DNA of 64,000 nt from the NCBI GenBank assembly GCA_017446265.1, contig JAFSRD010000027.1, forward strand, positions 124,001 to 188,000, in the 5' to 3' direction. This DNA is from Treponema sp. GTDB lineage: Bacteria > Spirochaetota > Spirochaetia > Treponematales > Treponemataceae. Of the stretch, positions 52,819 through 59,957 are shown piece after piece; the stretch's first letter is position 1, and every line of letters starts with the position of its first letter. Position numbers and translations under genes: made by a program. Under the pieces are notes generated by a model. That model had not been told where the DNA came from, searched no databases, and saw nothing but the letters and a program-made list of their open reading frames with translations.

Positions 52819-53009
52819 CTTTTAGTGCAAGAACGGCAACGCTCGTTCTCGAAAAACAAAAAGAAGCTATCTCTCCGCGTTTACTAGAGTTGCGCGTAAA
52901 AATTCACGATGCAAACTATATGGATACTGCCATACAGCGCATTGCACAAGTAATCAGCAAGCGCATAATTGAAGCGCCTGAAGATGATTTAATTTTTGGG
53001 GAAATGTGA
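52815..53009 (+). CDS. Small helical protein, FlgM-like pattern (unproven)
   Basis: A 64-residue protein overlapping the YraN gene by 4 nt. The sequence [20 protein letters not shown] followed by [10 protein letters not shown] resembles the C-terminal helices of anti-sigma-28 factor FlgM (arginine-rich helix, I..G/N-Y..., then IA..I...). The match is short and FlgM of spirochaetes is longer, so I name it only as a possibility. It is the last gene of the rpsP cluster; the promoter of the next gene overlaps its end. Confidence 0.6.
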   Translation: MTFSARTATLVLEKQKEAISPRLLELRVKIHDANYMDTAIQRIAQVISKRIIEAPEDDLIFGEM

Positions 53010-53035
53010 CAAACATGCGTAATTTGTGCTATACT
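53006..53035 (+). promoter_or_regulatory. Leaderless-type promoter of the gene at 53043
   Basis: GTGACA, 18 nt, and TGCTATACT (extended -10; TATACT at 53030-53035) are followed after 7 nt by the ATG. Confidence 0.65.
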
Positions 53036-53042
53036 GTTATCT

Positions 53043-53516
53043 ATGGGAAGACACAGTAGGCGCGAGTGGAAAAATCAAAACGCGCAACGAAAAAATCACG
53101 CGACGGACCGCACTGCAAATCATGCAGAAGCGAAAGCTGCTTGTCACAAGCATATTCATGAAACTATTGCTGCTCAACGTAAAAATGAAGATGCAATCCG
53201 CGAACTAAAAGCGCGACATGTGCTCTGTACAGTGTGCGGCAAGCGCATTGAAGAAATGTCGAGTGCAATTGCAGATAACGCAAACGGCAATCCTGCACAT
53301 TTTGATTGCATACTTAAAAAAATTACTAACGCTGAAACGCTTGGTGAAAATGAAAAAGTTGCGTATATTGGGCAGGGCAGGTTTGGCATTCTTCATTATG
53401 AAAACCCGCGCGATGTTCGTTCATTCAAAATTGTTAAGACAATTGAGTGGGAAGGGCACGATTCAGAGCAGGCATGGCGCAGCGAAATGAGCAGTTTGTA
53501 TTCACAAGTGCTGTGA
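53043..53516 (+). CDS. Unknown protein with a CxxC zinc-binding-like motif
   Basis: A 157-residue protein. The first 55 residues are very basic and rich in Arg, Lys, His, Asn and Gln. A possible zinc site CTVC-GKR...AHFDC spans residues about 62-90, in the style of small treble-clef or ribbon domains. The end (RFGILHYENPRDVRSFKIVKTI) is a conserved-looking beta segment. RNA or ribosome binding would suit the basic head and zinc site, but no family is recognised. Its own promoter predicts a leaderless mRNA. Confidence 0.75.
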   Translation: MGRHSRREWKNQNAQRKNHATDRTANHAEAKAACHKHIHETIAAQRKNEDAIRELKARHVLCTVCGKRIEEMSSAIADNANGNPAHFDCILKKITNAETLGENEKVAYIGQGRFGILHYENPRDVRSFKIVKTIEWEGHDSEQAWRSEMSSLYSQVL

Positions 53517-53568
53517 GTTGTGCAGTTATGCAGTTCACTAGAGATTTCAATGTTGTCAATGTTGTGCC

Positions 53569-53597
53569 TTGTCACAAAATCTCTTTTCCAATATAAT
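53569..53597 (+). promoter_or_regulatory. Promoter of the hairpin region and tRNA-Leu
   Basis: TTGTCA (53569-53574), 17 nt and TATAAT (53592-53597). The transcript would begin near 53604, at the base of the first hairpin, and run 117 nt to the tRNA. Confidence 0.75.
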
Positions 53598-53600
53598 GGA

Positions 53601-53629
53601 CCTGTTTGATAACTTTGCTATCAAACAGG
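53601..53629 (+). other. 5' hairpin of the tRNA-Leu leader
   Basis: CCTGTTTGATA (53601-53611) and TATCAAACAGG (53619-53629) form a perfect 11-bp stem with a 7-nt loop, directly at the predicted transcription start. Confidence 0.7.
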
Positions 53630-53707
53630 TTGCGAGTTTTAACTCGTTAAGATATCGCATTTCAAAGTAACCTGTTCTGAAACTGAGGTTTCCGAACAGG
53701 TTTAATG
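53630..53707. repeat. Dispersed hairpin repeat, copy 2
   Basis: It matches 48142-48232 in ordered blocks. Its end is a hairpin, CCTGTTC-T-GAAAC with GTTTC-C-GAACAGG at 53671-53700, followed by TTTAA. The outer CCTGTT/AACAGG arms equal those of the hairpin at 53601-53629, so the two can exchange partners. Confidence 0.75.
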
Positions 53708-53720
53708 ATGCGCAGTGTTT

Positions 53721-53806
53721 GCCGGGATGGTGGAATAGGTAGACACAAGGGACTTAAAATCCCTCGGCAGTAAAACGCCGTGCCGGTTCGACCCCGGTTC
53801 CCGGCA
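53721..53806 (+). tRNA. tRNA-Leu (anticodon TAA)
   Basis: A class II tRNA of 86 nt. The acceptor stem GCCGGGA/TCCCGGC is perfect, the anticodon arm is GGGA-CTTAAAA-TCCC, a variable arm (CGGCAGTAAAACGCCG) is present, and the T arm is CCGG-TTCGACC-CCGG. The discriminator is A and no CCA is encoded. It reads TTA codons. Confidence 0.95.
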
Positions 53807-53886
53807 TATGTTCTTGAGGAGCATGTTCTAGTACGCGATGCATCACAGCGTGCACGTTTTTCAGCATTAAACGGTATTTGCGACAT

Positions 53887-54750
53887 ATGGCTTTTTCAGA
53901 CACTCATTTTCATTTTAGCATGACGTGCGAGCGCACTGGTACAGATGGCTCAGAAATCCTTTCGCGTATGGCGGAACGCGACTGTTTTTTTGCACTTGAC
54001 ATAGGCACAAAACATGACGATTTGCCGCACCGTAGAAATGCAGTTGAAAACGCACTTGTGCATGTTGCACCTGAGTTGCACGCACGCGCACGCACCATGA
54101 CGCATTACAGTGCGGGGCTTTGGCCGTCGCCTGACTCCATTGTCAACCGTGCGTCATATATCGCTTCGCTTGAAAGTTGCATTGCGCGTTTTCCTGAAAA
54201 GATTGTTGCAATAGGCGAAGGCGGCATTGACCACCACTGGAATCCCTCTGGCGAAGATGGAAGAAACGAAAGTGATTTTGACAGAGACATGTACAACGGC
54301 GAGCGGGAGCTTTTTGAAATGCAGCTTGCGTTGGCAAAACGGATGCAGCTCCCGATGATTGTGCACAGCCGCGACGGTTTTCAGACTACGCTCGACTGCA
54401 TTAAAAACGCACAGCATGACAACGGCATCATCCACTGCTATTCATATGGGCTTGAAGAAGCAAAAAAATTTTTGGAGCGCGGCTGGTATATCAGTTTTTC
54501 GGGAGCTGTCACATACACAAAGCGCGCAAAATTTGAAGCGATGAAAGCGCTCGTGCAATATGTTCCTGACGACAGAATCTTGTGCGAGACAGATGCGCCG
54601 TATCTTGCACCTGTACCACATCGCGGCAAGGTGAATACGCCCGTGTACGTTGAACATGTGTATGACTATGTTGCTTCTTTGCGTGGTGTAAGCGTGGAGG
54701 CGTTGTGCGAGCTCGTGGACAGCAACTGCAAAAATTTATTCGGCGTGTAA
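53887..54750 (+). CDS. tatD: TatD-family metal-dependent hydrolase
   Basis: A 287-residue TIM-barrel hydrolase of the TatD DNase family. Metal ligands are present: DTHFH at the N-terminus, the Glu in GEGGIDHH, His in IVHSRDG, His in HCYSYG and Asp in CETDAPYLAP. Family members act as 3'-5' exonucleases or D-aminoacyl hydrolases; the substrate is not fixed by sequence. ATG 53887 fits better than a TTG nine bases earlier. It is a single gene following tRNA-Leu. Confidence 0.9.
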   Translation: MAFSDTHFHFSMTCERTGTDGSEILSRMAERDCFFALDIGTKHDDLPHRRNAVENALVHVAPELHARARTMTHYSAGLWPSPDSIVNRASYIASLESCIARFPEKIVAIGEGGIDHHWNPSGEDGRNESDFDRDMYNGERELFEMQLALAKRMQLPMIVHSRDGFQTTLDCIKNAQHDNGIIHCYSYGLEEAKKFLERGWYISFSGAVTYTKRAKFEAMKALVQYVPDDRILCETDAPYLAPVPHRGKVNTPVYVEHVYDYVASLRGVSVEALCELVDSNCKNLFGV

Positions 54751-54843
54751 AACGAACTGCGGCTGTCAAAAAGTTGAAACTTGCTTATTGATTGCGCGTT
54801 CCCATTTCATTGCGCACTTGCATGAATCAATGCGCCGTTCCGC

Positions 54844-56628
54844 TTATGCGTCTGCCTGATTAATCATTTTTCGCCCCCAGTCGAGAAGCGCTTTCTCTTC
54901 TTCATGTGCATGTTTGTCTTTGCCTCGTACATCGCACACGATTCTAAAGACGGGCTCTGTTTTAGAACCGCGCATCCACATAAACGCGCACGGCGTTTTG
55001 CTGTTATCAAAAAAGATAAGCTTCAATCCGCCACTGCCGCTCTTTGAAAAATCTGTTGCGCCTCGCGTCTGTGTTGTGCCGTTTGTTAGGACTGCTTCAT
55101 ATGACACGATGCCGTATTTTTTTTCAAGCTCGTTGCGTTTTGCGCGCCACGCTTTTTCAAAAATCGCTTGAAATTTTTGCTTGAGCGCGGCGTGAGCGCT
55201 CGTCGTTATGTGCAGCATCGCTTCAGGCTCTGCAACGCCTGTCGTTGTCCAGCGTGGCAGCGAGTCGAGGATGTCTGTAAGTGTGAAATCGTCTTTATAT
55301 TGCCAGTGTAATTTTTCGCACCACGATTTGTATAGGCCGTCTATTTTCAACAATTTGATGATTGCAAAGATTGTACTCATTGGGTCACGCACAGCTGACG
55401 GGTAGGTGATGTTTCCGCCGTTGCTGCCTTCGCCACAGATGCGCACTGTGTAGCCTTGTGCGCGCGCCGCTTTTGATGCGTTTACTACATTTGCCTCGCC
55501 TACTTCAGTGCGGACTACGTGTGCGCCGAAACTTGCTGCAATTTCGTCAATGCGCATTGACGTGGGGCCATTCACCACAACTGCGCCTTTGTACGACGGA
55601 TTGCCTGCATGAAGCATGTTTGCGTAGGAAAGCTCTGCAAGCACGGAAAGCGCGAACACTTCCTGTGCTCCGAGCACATTTGCGCGTTTTTGCTTTTCAT
55701 CCCAGTACACGATGTTTCCTCTATCTCCATCGCAGTCGGGCATGTAGCCGAGCACCGCATCAGCGTGTCCTGCTTTTTGCAGACGCTCAAGTTCGTGCGC
55801 ACACCAATCGAGATTTTTTCCTTCGGGAATGATTTCGTGTGCAATCTGTCCTGGTTCATCGTGCATTGCATAAAAATTAATATTTTGAGCGGCAAAAAAA
55901 TCTTTATCTATTGAACAGGTGCGTGCGCTTCCATTCATGTCGCATACAATGCCAAGTTGTTTTGACGCGTTGCCGTTTTTTGACGGGCGCATTTTTTCAA
56001 ACAGCAATTCCTGCTCGTGCGCGCTGCTTGTGCCTGCAATCACTTCGCGGATAAACGAATTGTATGCGGAAAGCGCTTCTTTTTTACAGCCATCAGATTC
56101 TTTATACACCCAGTCTACATCATGCTGTGGGCATGAAGAGAGCAGCGTTTCCGCATCGTGCGTTGCGTTCGGCAAATTGCATTTCCTTTTGAACGTTTCG
56201 ATTAACGGAGCACACTCGTCAGCATCAAGCACGCCGCCGTCGTTTAAACCGAACTTTATGCCGTTGTGTCCTATGGGGTTGTGGCTTGCAGAAATATAGA
56301 TGAATGCATCAAACTTTCGTGCGTATGCCATAATTTCAGGTGCGGCGGCAATGCCTACGTAGCGCACAATGATTTTTTTTGCAAGCAACGTGCGGAGCAC
56401 TGCGGAAGCGATTGCAGCTCCTGTCGGTCGCGTATCAGTACCGCACACAATCACAGGCGTTTCCTCATCCGTTTTTTCACGAACGTAATCTGCAAAGACA
56501 TCTGCTGCAATGACTGCGAGCATTGTGTTTTCCGCGCCTATTTCAGACGTGTTGTCTTGCTCATTGCGTGACTGCGCAAAAACTTTGCGCCAACCAGACG
56601 CAGAGAGAATCATGTTGTGTTCAATCAT
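54844..56628 (-). CDS. Phosphoglucomutase/phosphomannomutase
   Basis: A 594-residue alpha-D-phosphohexomutase. The catalytic phosphoserine loop is ISASHNPIGHNGIKFG, the metal loop is PDCDGDRGN, the sugar loop is GEGSNGG and the phosphate loop is in the C-terminal RGSKTEPVFRIVCD. It interconverts hexose 1- and 6-phosphates. The protein is longer than the usual 450-550 residues. The TAAAAT box ends 7 nt before the ATG and there is no ribosome site, predicting a leaderless mRNA. Glucose or mannose specificity cannot be decided. Confidence 0.92.
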   Translation of the reverse strand: MIEHNMILSASGWRKVFAQSRNEQDNTSEIGAENTMLAVIAADVFADYVREKTDEETPVIVCGTDTRPTGAAIASAVLRTLLAKKIIVRYVGIAAAPEIMAYARKFDAFIYISASHNPIGHNGIKFGLNDGGVLDADECAPLIETFKRKCNLPNATHDAETLLSSCPQHDVDWVYKESDGCKKEALSAYNSFIREVIAGTSSAHEQELLFEKMRPSKNGNASKQLGIVCDMNGSARTCSIDKDFFAAQNINFYAMHDEPGQIAHEIIPEGKNLDWCAHELERLQKAGHADAVLGYMPDCDGDRGNIVYWDEKQKRANVLGAQEVFALSVLAELSYANMLHAGNPSYKGAVVVNGPTSMRIDEIAASFGAHVVRTEVGEANVVNASKAARAQGYTVRICGEGSNGGNITYPSAVRDPMSTIFAIIKLLKIDGLYKSWCEKLHWQYKDDFTLTDILDSLPRWTTTGVAEPEAMLHITTSAHAALKQKFQAIFEKAWRAKRNELEKKYGIVSYEAVLTNGTTQTRGATDFSKSGSGGLKLIFFDNSKTPCAFMWMRGSKTEPVFRIVCDVRGKDKHAHEEEKALLDWGRKMINQADA

Positions 56629-56635
56629 ATTTATT

Positions 56636-56641
56636 ATTTTA
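56636..56641 (-). promoter_or_regulatory. -10 box of the phosphohexomutase gene, leaderless type
   Basis: TGGTAAAAT on the minus strand (extended -10), then 7 nt to ATG 56628. The -35 region is weak. Confidence 0.55.
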
Positions 56642-56689
56642 CCATGAAATTGCAGAAAAAGGAAAGATTAGCCTGCATAATTAATTTTT

Positions 56690-56735
56690 CCGAAAAAGGA
56701 CACCTTTCAAAAGGTTTCCTTTTTCGGCCTTTTTT
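56690..56735 (+). terminator. Strong plus-strand terminator between divergent genes
   Basis: CCGAAAAAGGA and TCCTTTTTCGG form the base of an 18-bp stem with one mismatch (loop at 56708-56709), followed by a T6 run at 56730-56735. No plus-strand gene lies directly upstream, so it would stop antisense reads from the phosphohexomutase region before ispH. Confidence 0.85.
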
Positions 56736-56771
56736 CTTCCAAACTGCTTCCTAGTCACTTGCCGTTTATTG

Positions 56772-56780
56772 TGCTATACT
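56772..56780 (+). promoter_or_regulatory. Extended -10 of ispH, leaderless type
   Basis: TGCTATACT, then 6 nt to ATG 56787. A TAGTCA 17 nt upstream is a weak -35. Confidence 0.65.
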
Positions 56781-56786
56781 CATTTT

Positions 56787-57641
56787 ATGACTGTCATCCG
56801 TTCTGATGTGCTTGGCTTTTGTTTTGGCGTGCGTCACGCTGTTGATGAGGCGGACAAAGCGTTGTCGCAAACTGTTGGAAAAAAAATATATACACTCGGT
56901 CCGCTCATTCACAATCAGACGGTGCTCAATGCGCTTGCGCAAAAAGGACTTTGCATGCTTGACGAGAACGGTGCAGCAGATGTCGAAAACGGCAGCGTCG
57001 TGCTTGTCCGCGCGCACGGAGCAGCTCCTGAAGTTATTGAAACGCTTGAAAAAAAACAATGCGCAATTGTCAATGCAACATGCACGCGCGTTACTGCAAG
57101 CCAAAAGCTTGCTGCTGAATACGCGGCAAATGACTTTACGGTTATTTTTGCAGGCGACGAAAAGCATGGCGAAGTTGCAAGTATTGCAGGTTACGCAAAA
57201 AAACATTTTGTGCTTGTGCAAAGTCAAAGCGAAGCATCTGCGCTTGAGCTTTCTGAAGATGCGAAAGCAGTGCTGCTCGCGCAGACAACATTCAGTGAAT
57301 CTGAATTTAAAAAGATTGCAAAATTATTAATTAATAAATGCCCCTCGCTCGTTGTCGTGAACACGATTTGTCCTGCAACAAAAGCGCGTCAAAACGCGCT
57401 CGCAAAATTGTGTCCGATTGTAGACGGCGTGCTTGTCATTGGTGGAAAGAGCAGTGCGAACACAAAGCGGCTTTTGCTTGCAGCTCGTGCGTACGGTTGC
57501 CGCGCCCATTTAATTGAATGCGCTTCTGAAATTCCTGTCGAGTATTTTGCAATGAAGACTGTCGGTATTACTGCTGGAGCGAGCACTCCCGATGCTGTAA
57601 TAGATGAAGTTGAACAGTTGTTAAAGGAGCGGGGAATATGA
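56787..57641 (+). CDS. ispH: 4-hydroxy-3-methylbut-2-enyl diphosphate reductase
   Basis: A 284-residue [4Fe-4S] enzyme (EC 1.17.7.4) for the last step of the MEP isoprenoid route, making IPP and DMAPP. The three cluster cysteines are in GFCFGVRHAVDEA, NATCTRVT and NTICPATKARQ; the HGAAPEV and TTFS substrate motifs are also present. The ATG lies 6 nt after a TATACT box. The stop overlaps the oxidoreductase gene by 4 nt. It shows that the MEP pathway is at least partly present. Confidence 0.96.
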   Translation: MTVIRSDVLGFCFGVRHAVDEADKALSQTVGKKIYTLGPLIHNQTVLNALAQKGLCMLDENGAADVENGSVVLVRAHGAAPEVIETLEKKQCAIVNATCTRVTASQKLAAEYAANDFTVIFAGDEKHGEVASIAGYAKKHFVLVQSQSEASALELSEDAKAVLLAQTTFSESEFKKIAKLLINKCPSLVVVNTICPATKARQNALAKLCPIVDGVLVIGGKSSANTKRLLLAARAYGCRAHLIECASEIPVEYFAMKTVGITAGASTPDAVIDEVEQLLKERGI

Positions 57642-58711
57642 GCAGTCAGGCTGCTTATACAGCGGCGCTCATTGGAACAGGGCGCATAGGTTTTACGCTT
57701 GGTTTTGACAAAAAGCGCGAGCAACCTGCAAGTCACACAATGGCGCTTCGTGCAAATGGCCGCGTAAAACTTATTGCAGGCTGCGATATAGATGCAACAA
57801 AACTTGCGGACTGGAAACGGTATTGCGGACGCGTTGTGACATATTCAAGCTACGGCCATCTGTTTGCTGCATGCAACCCCGACATCGTTGTAATTGCAGT
57901 AAATGAAAATGCGCATTTAGAAACAGCGCTCGCTGCAATCAGGAGCAAGCCAAAATTAATAATTCTTGAAAAGCCTGTTGCGCTTACTATGAAAGACGGT
58001 CTTGCAATTGCAGACGAAGCGAAAAAAAACGATGTGCCTGTTATGGTAAATCACGAGCGACGATTTGCTGACGACTACGCTGTTGCAAAGTCCTATTTGT
58101 CAAAAATAGGAAATGTGCAGAGCATCACTGCGGAATTGTGTTCAAGCTTGCGCGTATACAGCAAAAAAGACGAAGCAACTGGCGAATACAGCTTGCTTCA
58201 TGACGGCACGCATCTTGTAGATATTGTGCATTATTTTCTAGCTTCGCTTCGCACTGCTGTAGCAGATGATGATGCATGCAAGCGAAGCTTGCTCTACGAC
58301 ATGTCGCTTATGAGCGTACATCGTGATGACACAGATGCATCTGTCGTGCGAAACGTGAGCGTACATTTTGTCTCCGACTTTTGCCCTGATGTTACAATAA
58401 AAATAAGCGGTCGCTCTCGTTTTTTTTCATTTGACATAGACATACTCGGCACAGAAGGCAGAATCAAAATCGGAAACGGCTATGTTAAATTGTACAAACG
58501 CGAAGAATCAAAGTTGTATACAGGATTTTATTCGCTCGTACGCGATGAAACTGTTGTTGTACCGAAAAAAACGCGATATTTTTCAAACATGCTGCACTCA
58601 GCCGTCGAGTTTCTTGATGGCACGGCACCGCTTGCTTCTACGCTTCAAGACGGTTTGAATGATTTAGATATCCTTGAACAGATTCGCGCATCACTTCAAG
58701 ATGCGCTGTAA
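57638..58711 (+). CDS. Gfo/Idh/MocA-family oxidoreductase
   Basis: A 357-residue NAD(P)-dependent oxidoreductase. The N-terminal Rossmann motif is ALIGTGRIG, the family signature EKPVALTMKDGLAIADEAK carries the Lys that binds cofactor and substrate, and the C-terminal half has HDGTHLVDIVHYFL with the catalytic-region Asp and His. Members act on sugars, inositol or related polyols. It is coupled to ispH by a 4-nt overlap and has a ribosome site AAGGAG inside ispH. Its substrate is unknown. Confidence 0.88.
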   Translation: MSSQAAYTAALIGTGRIGFTLGFDKKREQPASHTMALRANGRVKLIAGCDIDATKLADWKRYCGRVVTYSSYGHLFAACNPDIVVIAVNENAHLETALAAIRSKPKLIILEKPVALTMKDGLAIADEAKKNDVPVMVNHERRFADDYAVAKSYLSKIGNVQSITAELCSSLRVYSKKDEATGEYSLLHDGTHLVDIVHYFLASLRTAVADDDACKRSLLYDMSLMSVHRDDTDASVVRNVSVHFVSDFCPDVTIKISGRSRFFSFDIDILGTEGRIKIGNGYVKLYKREESKLYTGFYSLVRDETVVVPKKTRYFSNMLHSAVEFLDGTAPLASTLQDGLNDLDILEQIRASLQDAL

Positions 58712-58717
58712 TCTATA

Positions 58718-59839
58718 TTAGCGCGACGTTTGAAGCGATGAACGGCTTTTATAGCGCAGCACTGCTTCTTCAATTAACAATTCTGTGAGCGCGGTAAAAC
58801 TGATGCTGTTTGCCTCGCACAATTTTGGAAACATGCTTATTGCAGTAAAGCCAGGCAGAGCGTTTATTTCATTGAGATACAGTGCGCCAGAATCTTTGTC
58901 GAGAAAAAAATCGACACGGCACAATCCAGAAGCATCGACAAGTTTGTATGCGCGCTCGGCAATAGTGCAAATCTGTTCACGCACATCCTTGCTCACCTGT
59001 GCAGGAATCTGCACGCTGTCGCTGTCGGTATATTTTGCATTGTAGTCGTAGAACTCGTGCGTCAGCATAATTTCTCCAGGACCGTACACGTTAACAGTTT
59101 CGCACTCATTTTCTGAAAACGCTGTTGTGGCGTTGCCTGTTACCGCGCATTCAAGTTCGCGCGCGTGTACCGCTTTTTCGATAAGCACTTTGTCGTCCCA
59201 GTTGAACGCTTCCATGAGCGCGAGCGAAAGTTCTTTTTCGTTTGACGCTTTTGACGCGCCGTCTGAAGAGCCTGCACAGCATGGTTTGACAAAAAGCGGA
59301 AAACAAAGCGTATCGATTGCTTTTTGTATGAGCGCGTCGTATATGCGCGCATCAAGCAAATCAGTGCGGCGCACGACAACATATGGCACCACAGGAATAT
59401 TTGCGGCTGCAAGCAACGCTTTTGTTTTTTCTTTGTCCATTGTGAGTGCGCTTGCCATAACGCCGCAACCGACATACGGCATGTCTGCCATTTCAAGCAA
59501 TCCCTGTACAGTGCCGTCTTCGCCATATGTGCCGTGCAGTGCGGGAAACGCCACGTCAATGCGGAGCTGCCTTTTGCCTGCGCACAATGCGTTCATGCCC
59601 ATGCCTGGCGCAACTGTTATCTCGTTGCCTGGCGTTTCTGCAATGATGAACGCAGCTTTTTCATCACTCCGTATGCGTTCAAGTTCCGCGCCATCTTGCA
59701 AAAACCAACGGCCATCTTTTGTGATTGCAATCAAAACGACGTCGTGCGCTTTGTGTATGTGCCGTGCAATTGCCGCTCCCGACATAAGCGATATTTCATG
59801 CTCTCCGCTTTTTCCGCCATAAATTACTGCTATTGTCAT
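58718..59839 (-). CDS. ddl: D-alanine--D-alanine ligase
   Basis: A 373-residue ATP-grasp ligase (EC 6.3.2.4) that makes D-Ala-D-Ala for peptidoglycan. Motifs: VIYGGKSGEHEISLMSG, LHGTYGEDGTVQGLLEM, FVKPCCAGSSDGASKA and the metal-binding end FFLDKDSGALYLNEINALPGF. The start at 59839 follows a TACACT box by 8 nt; 10 extra residues upstream are not needed. The omega-loop region would decide D-Ala or D-Lac preference and cannot be judged safely by eye. Next to murE but separated by 118 nt. Confidence 0.95.
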   Translation of the reverse strand: MTIAVIYGGKSGEHEISLMSGAAIARHIHKAHDVVLIAITKDGRWFLQDGAELERIRSDEKAAFIIAETPGNEITVAPGMGMNALCAGKRQLRIDVAFPALHGTYGEDGTVQGLLEMADMPYVGCGVMASALTMDKEKTKALLAAANIPVVPYVVVRRTDLLDARIYDALIQKAIDTLCFPLFVKPCCAGSSDGASKASNEKELSLALMEAFNWDDKVLIEKAVHARELECAVTGNATTAFSENECETVNVYGPGEIMLTHEFYDYNAKYTDSDSVQIPAQVSKDVREQICTIAERAYKLVDASGLCRVDFFLDKDSGALYLNEINALPGFTAISMFPKLCEANSISFTALTELLIEEAVLRYKSRSSLQTSR

Positions 59840-59847
59840 ATTAAGGC

Positions 59848-59856
59848 AGTGTAGCA
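59848..59856 (-). promoter_or_regulatory. Extended -10 of ddl, near-leaderless
   Basis: TGCTACACT on the minus strand (59856-59848), 8 nt before ATG 59839. No ribosome site is seen. Confidence 0.5.
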
Positions 59857-59957
59857 CTTTTTTATGCAAGAGGGAATATGGCAGAGGCAGTGTATGATGC
59901 GCGCTAGTTGCAGCCTATACTTGCCAATATTTTATCTGTGCGCATGACACATGTTTG

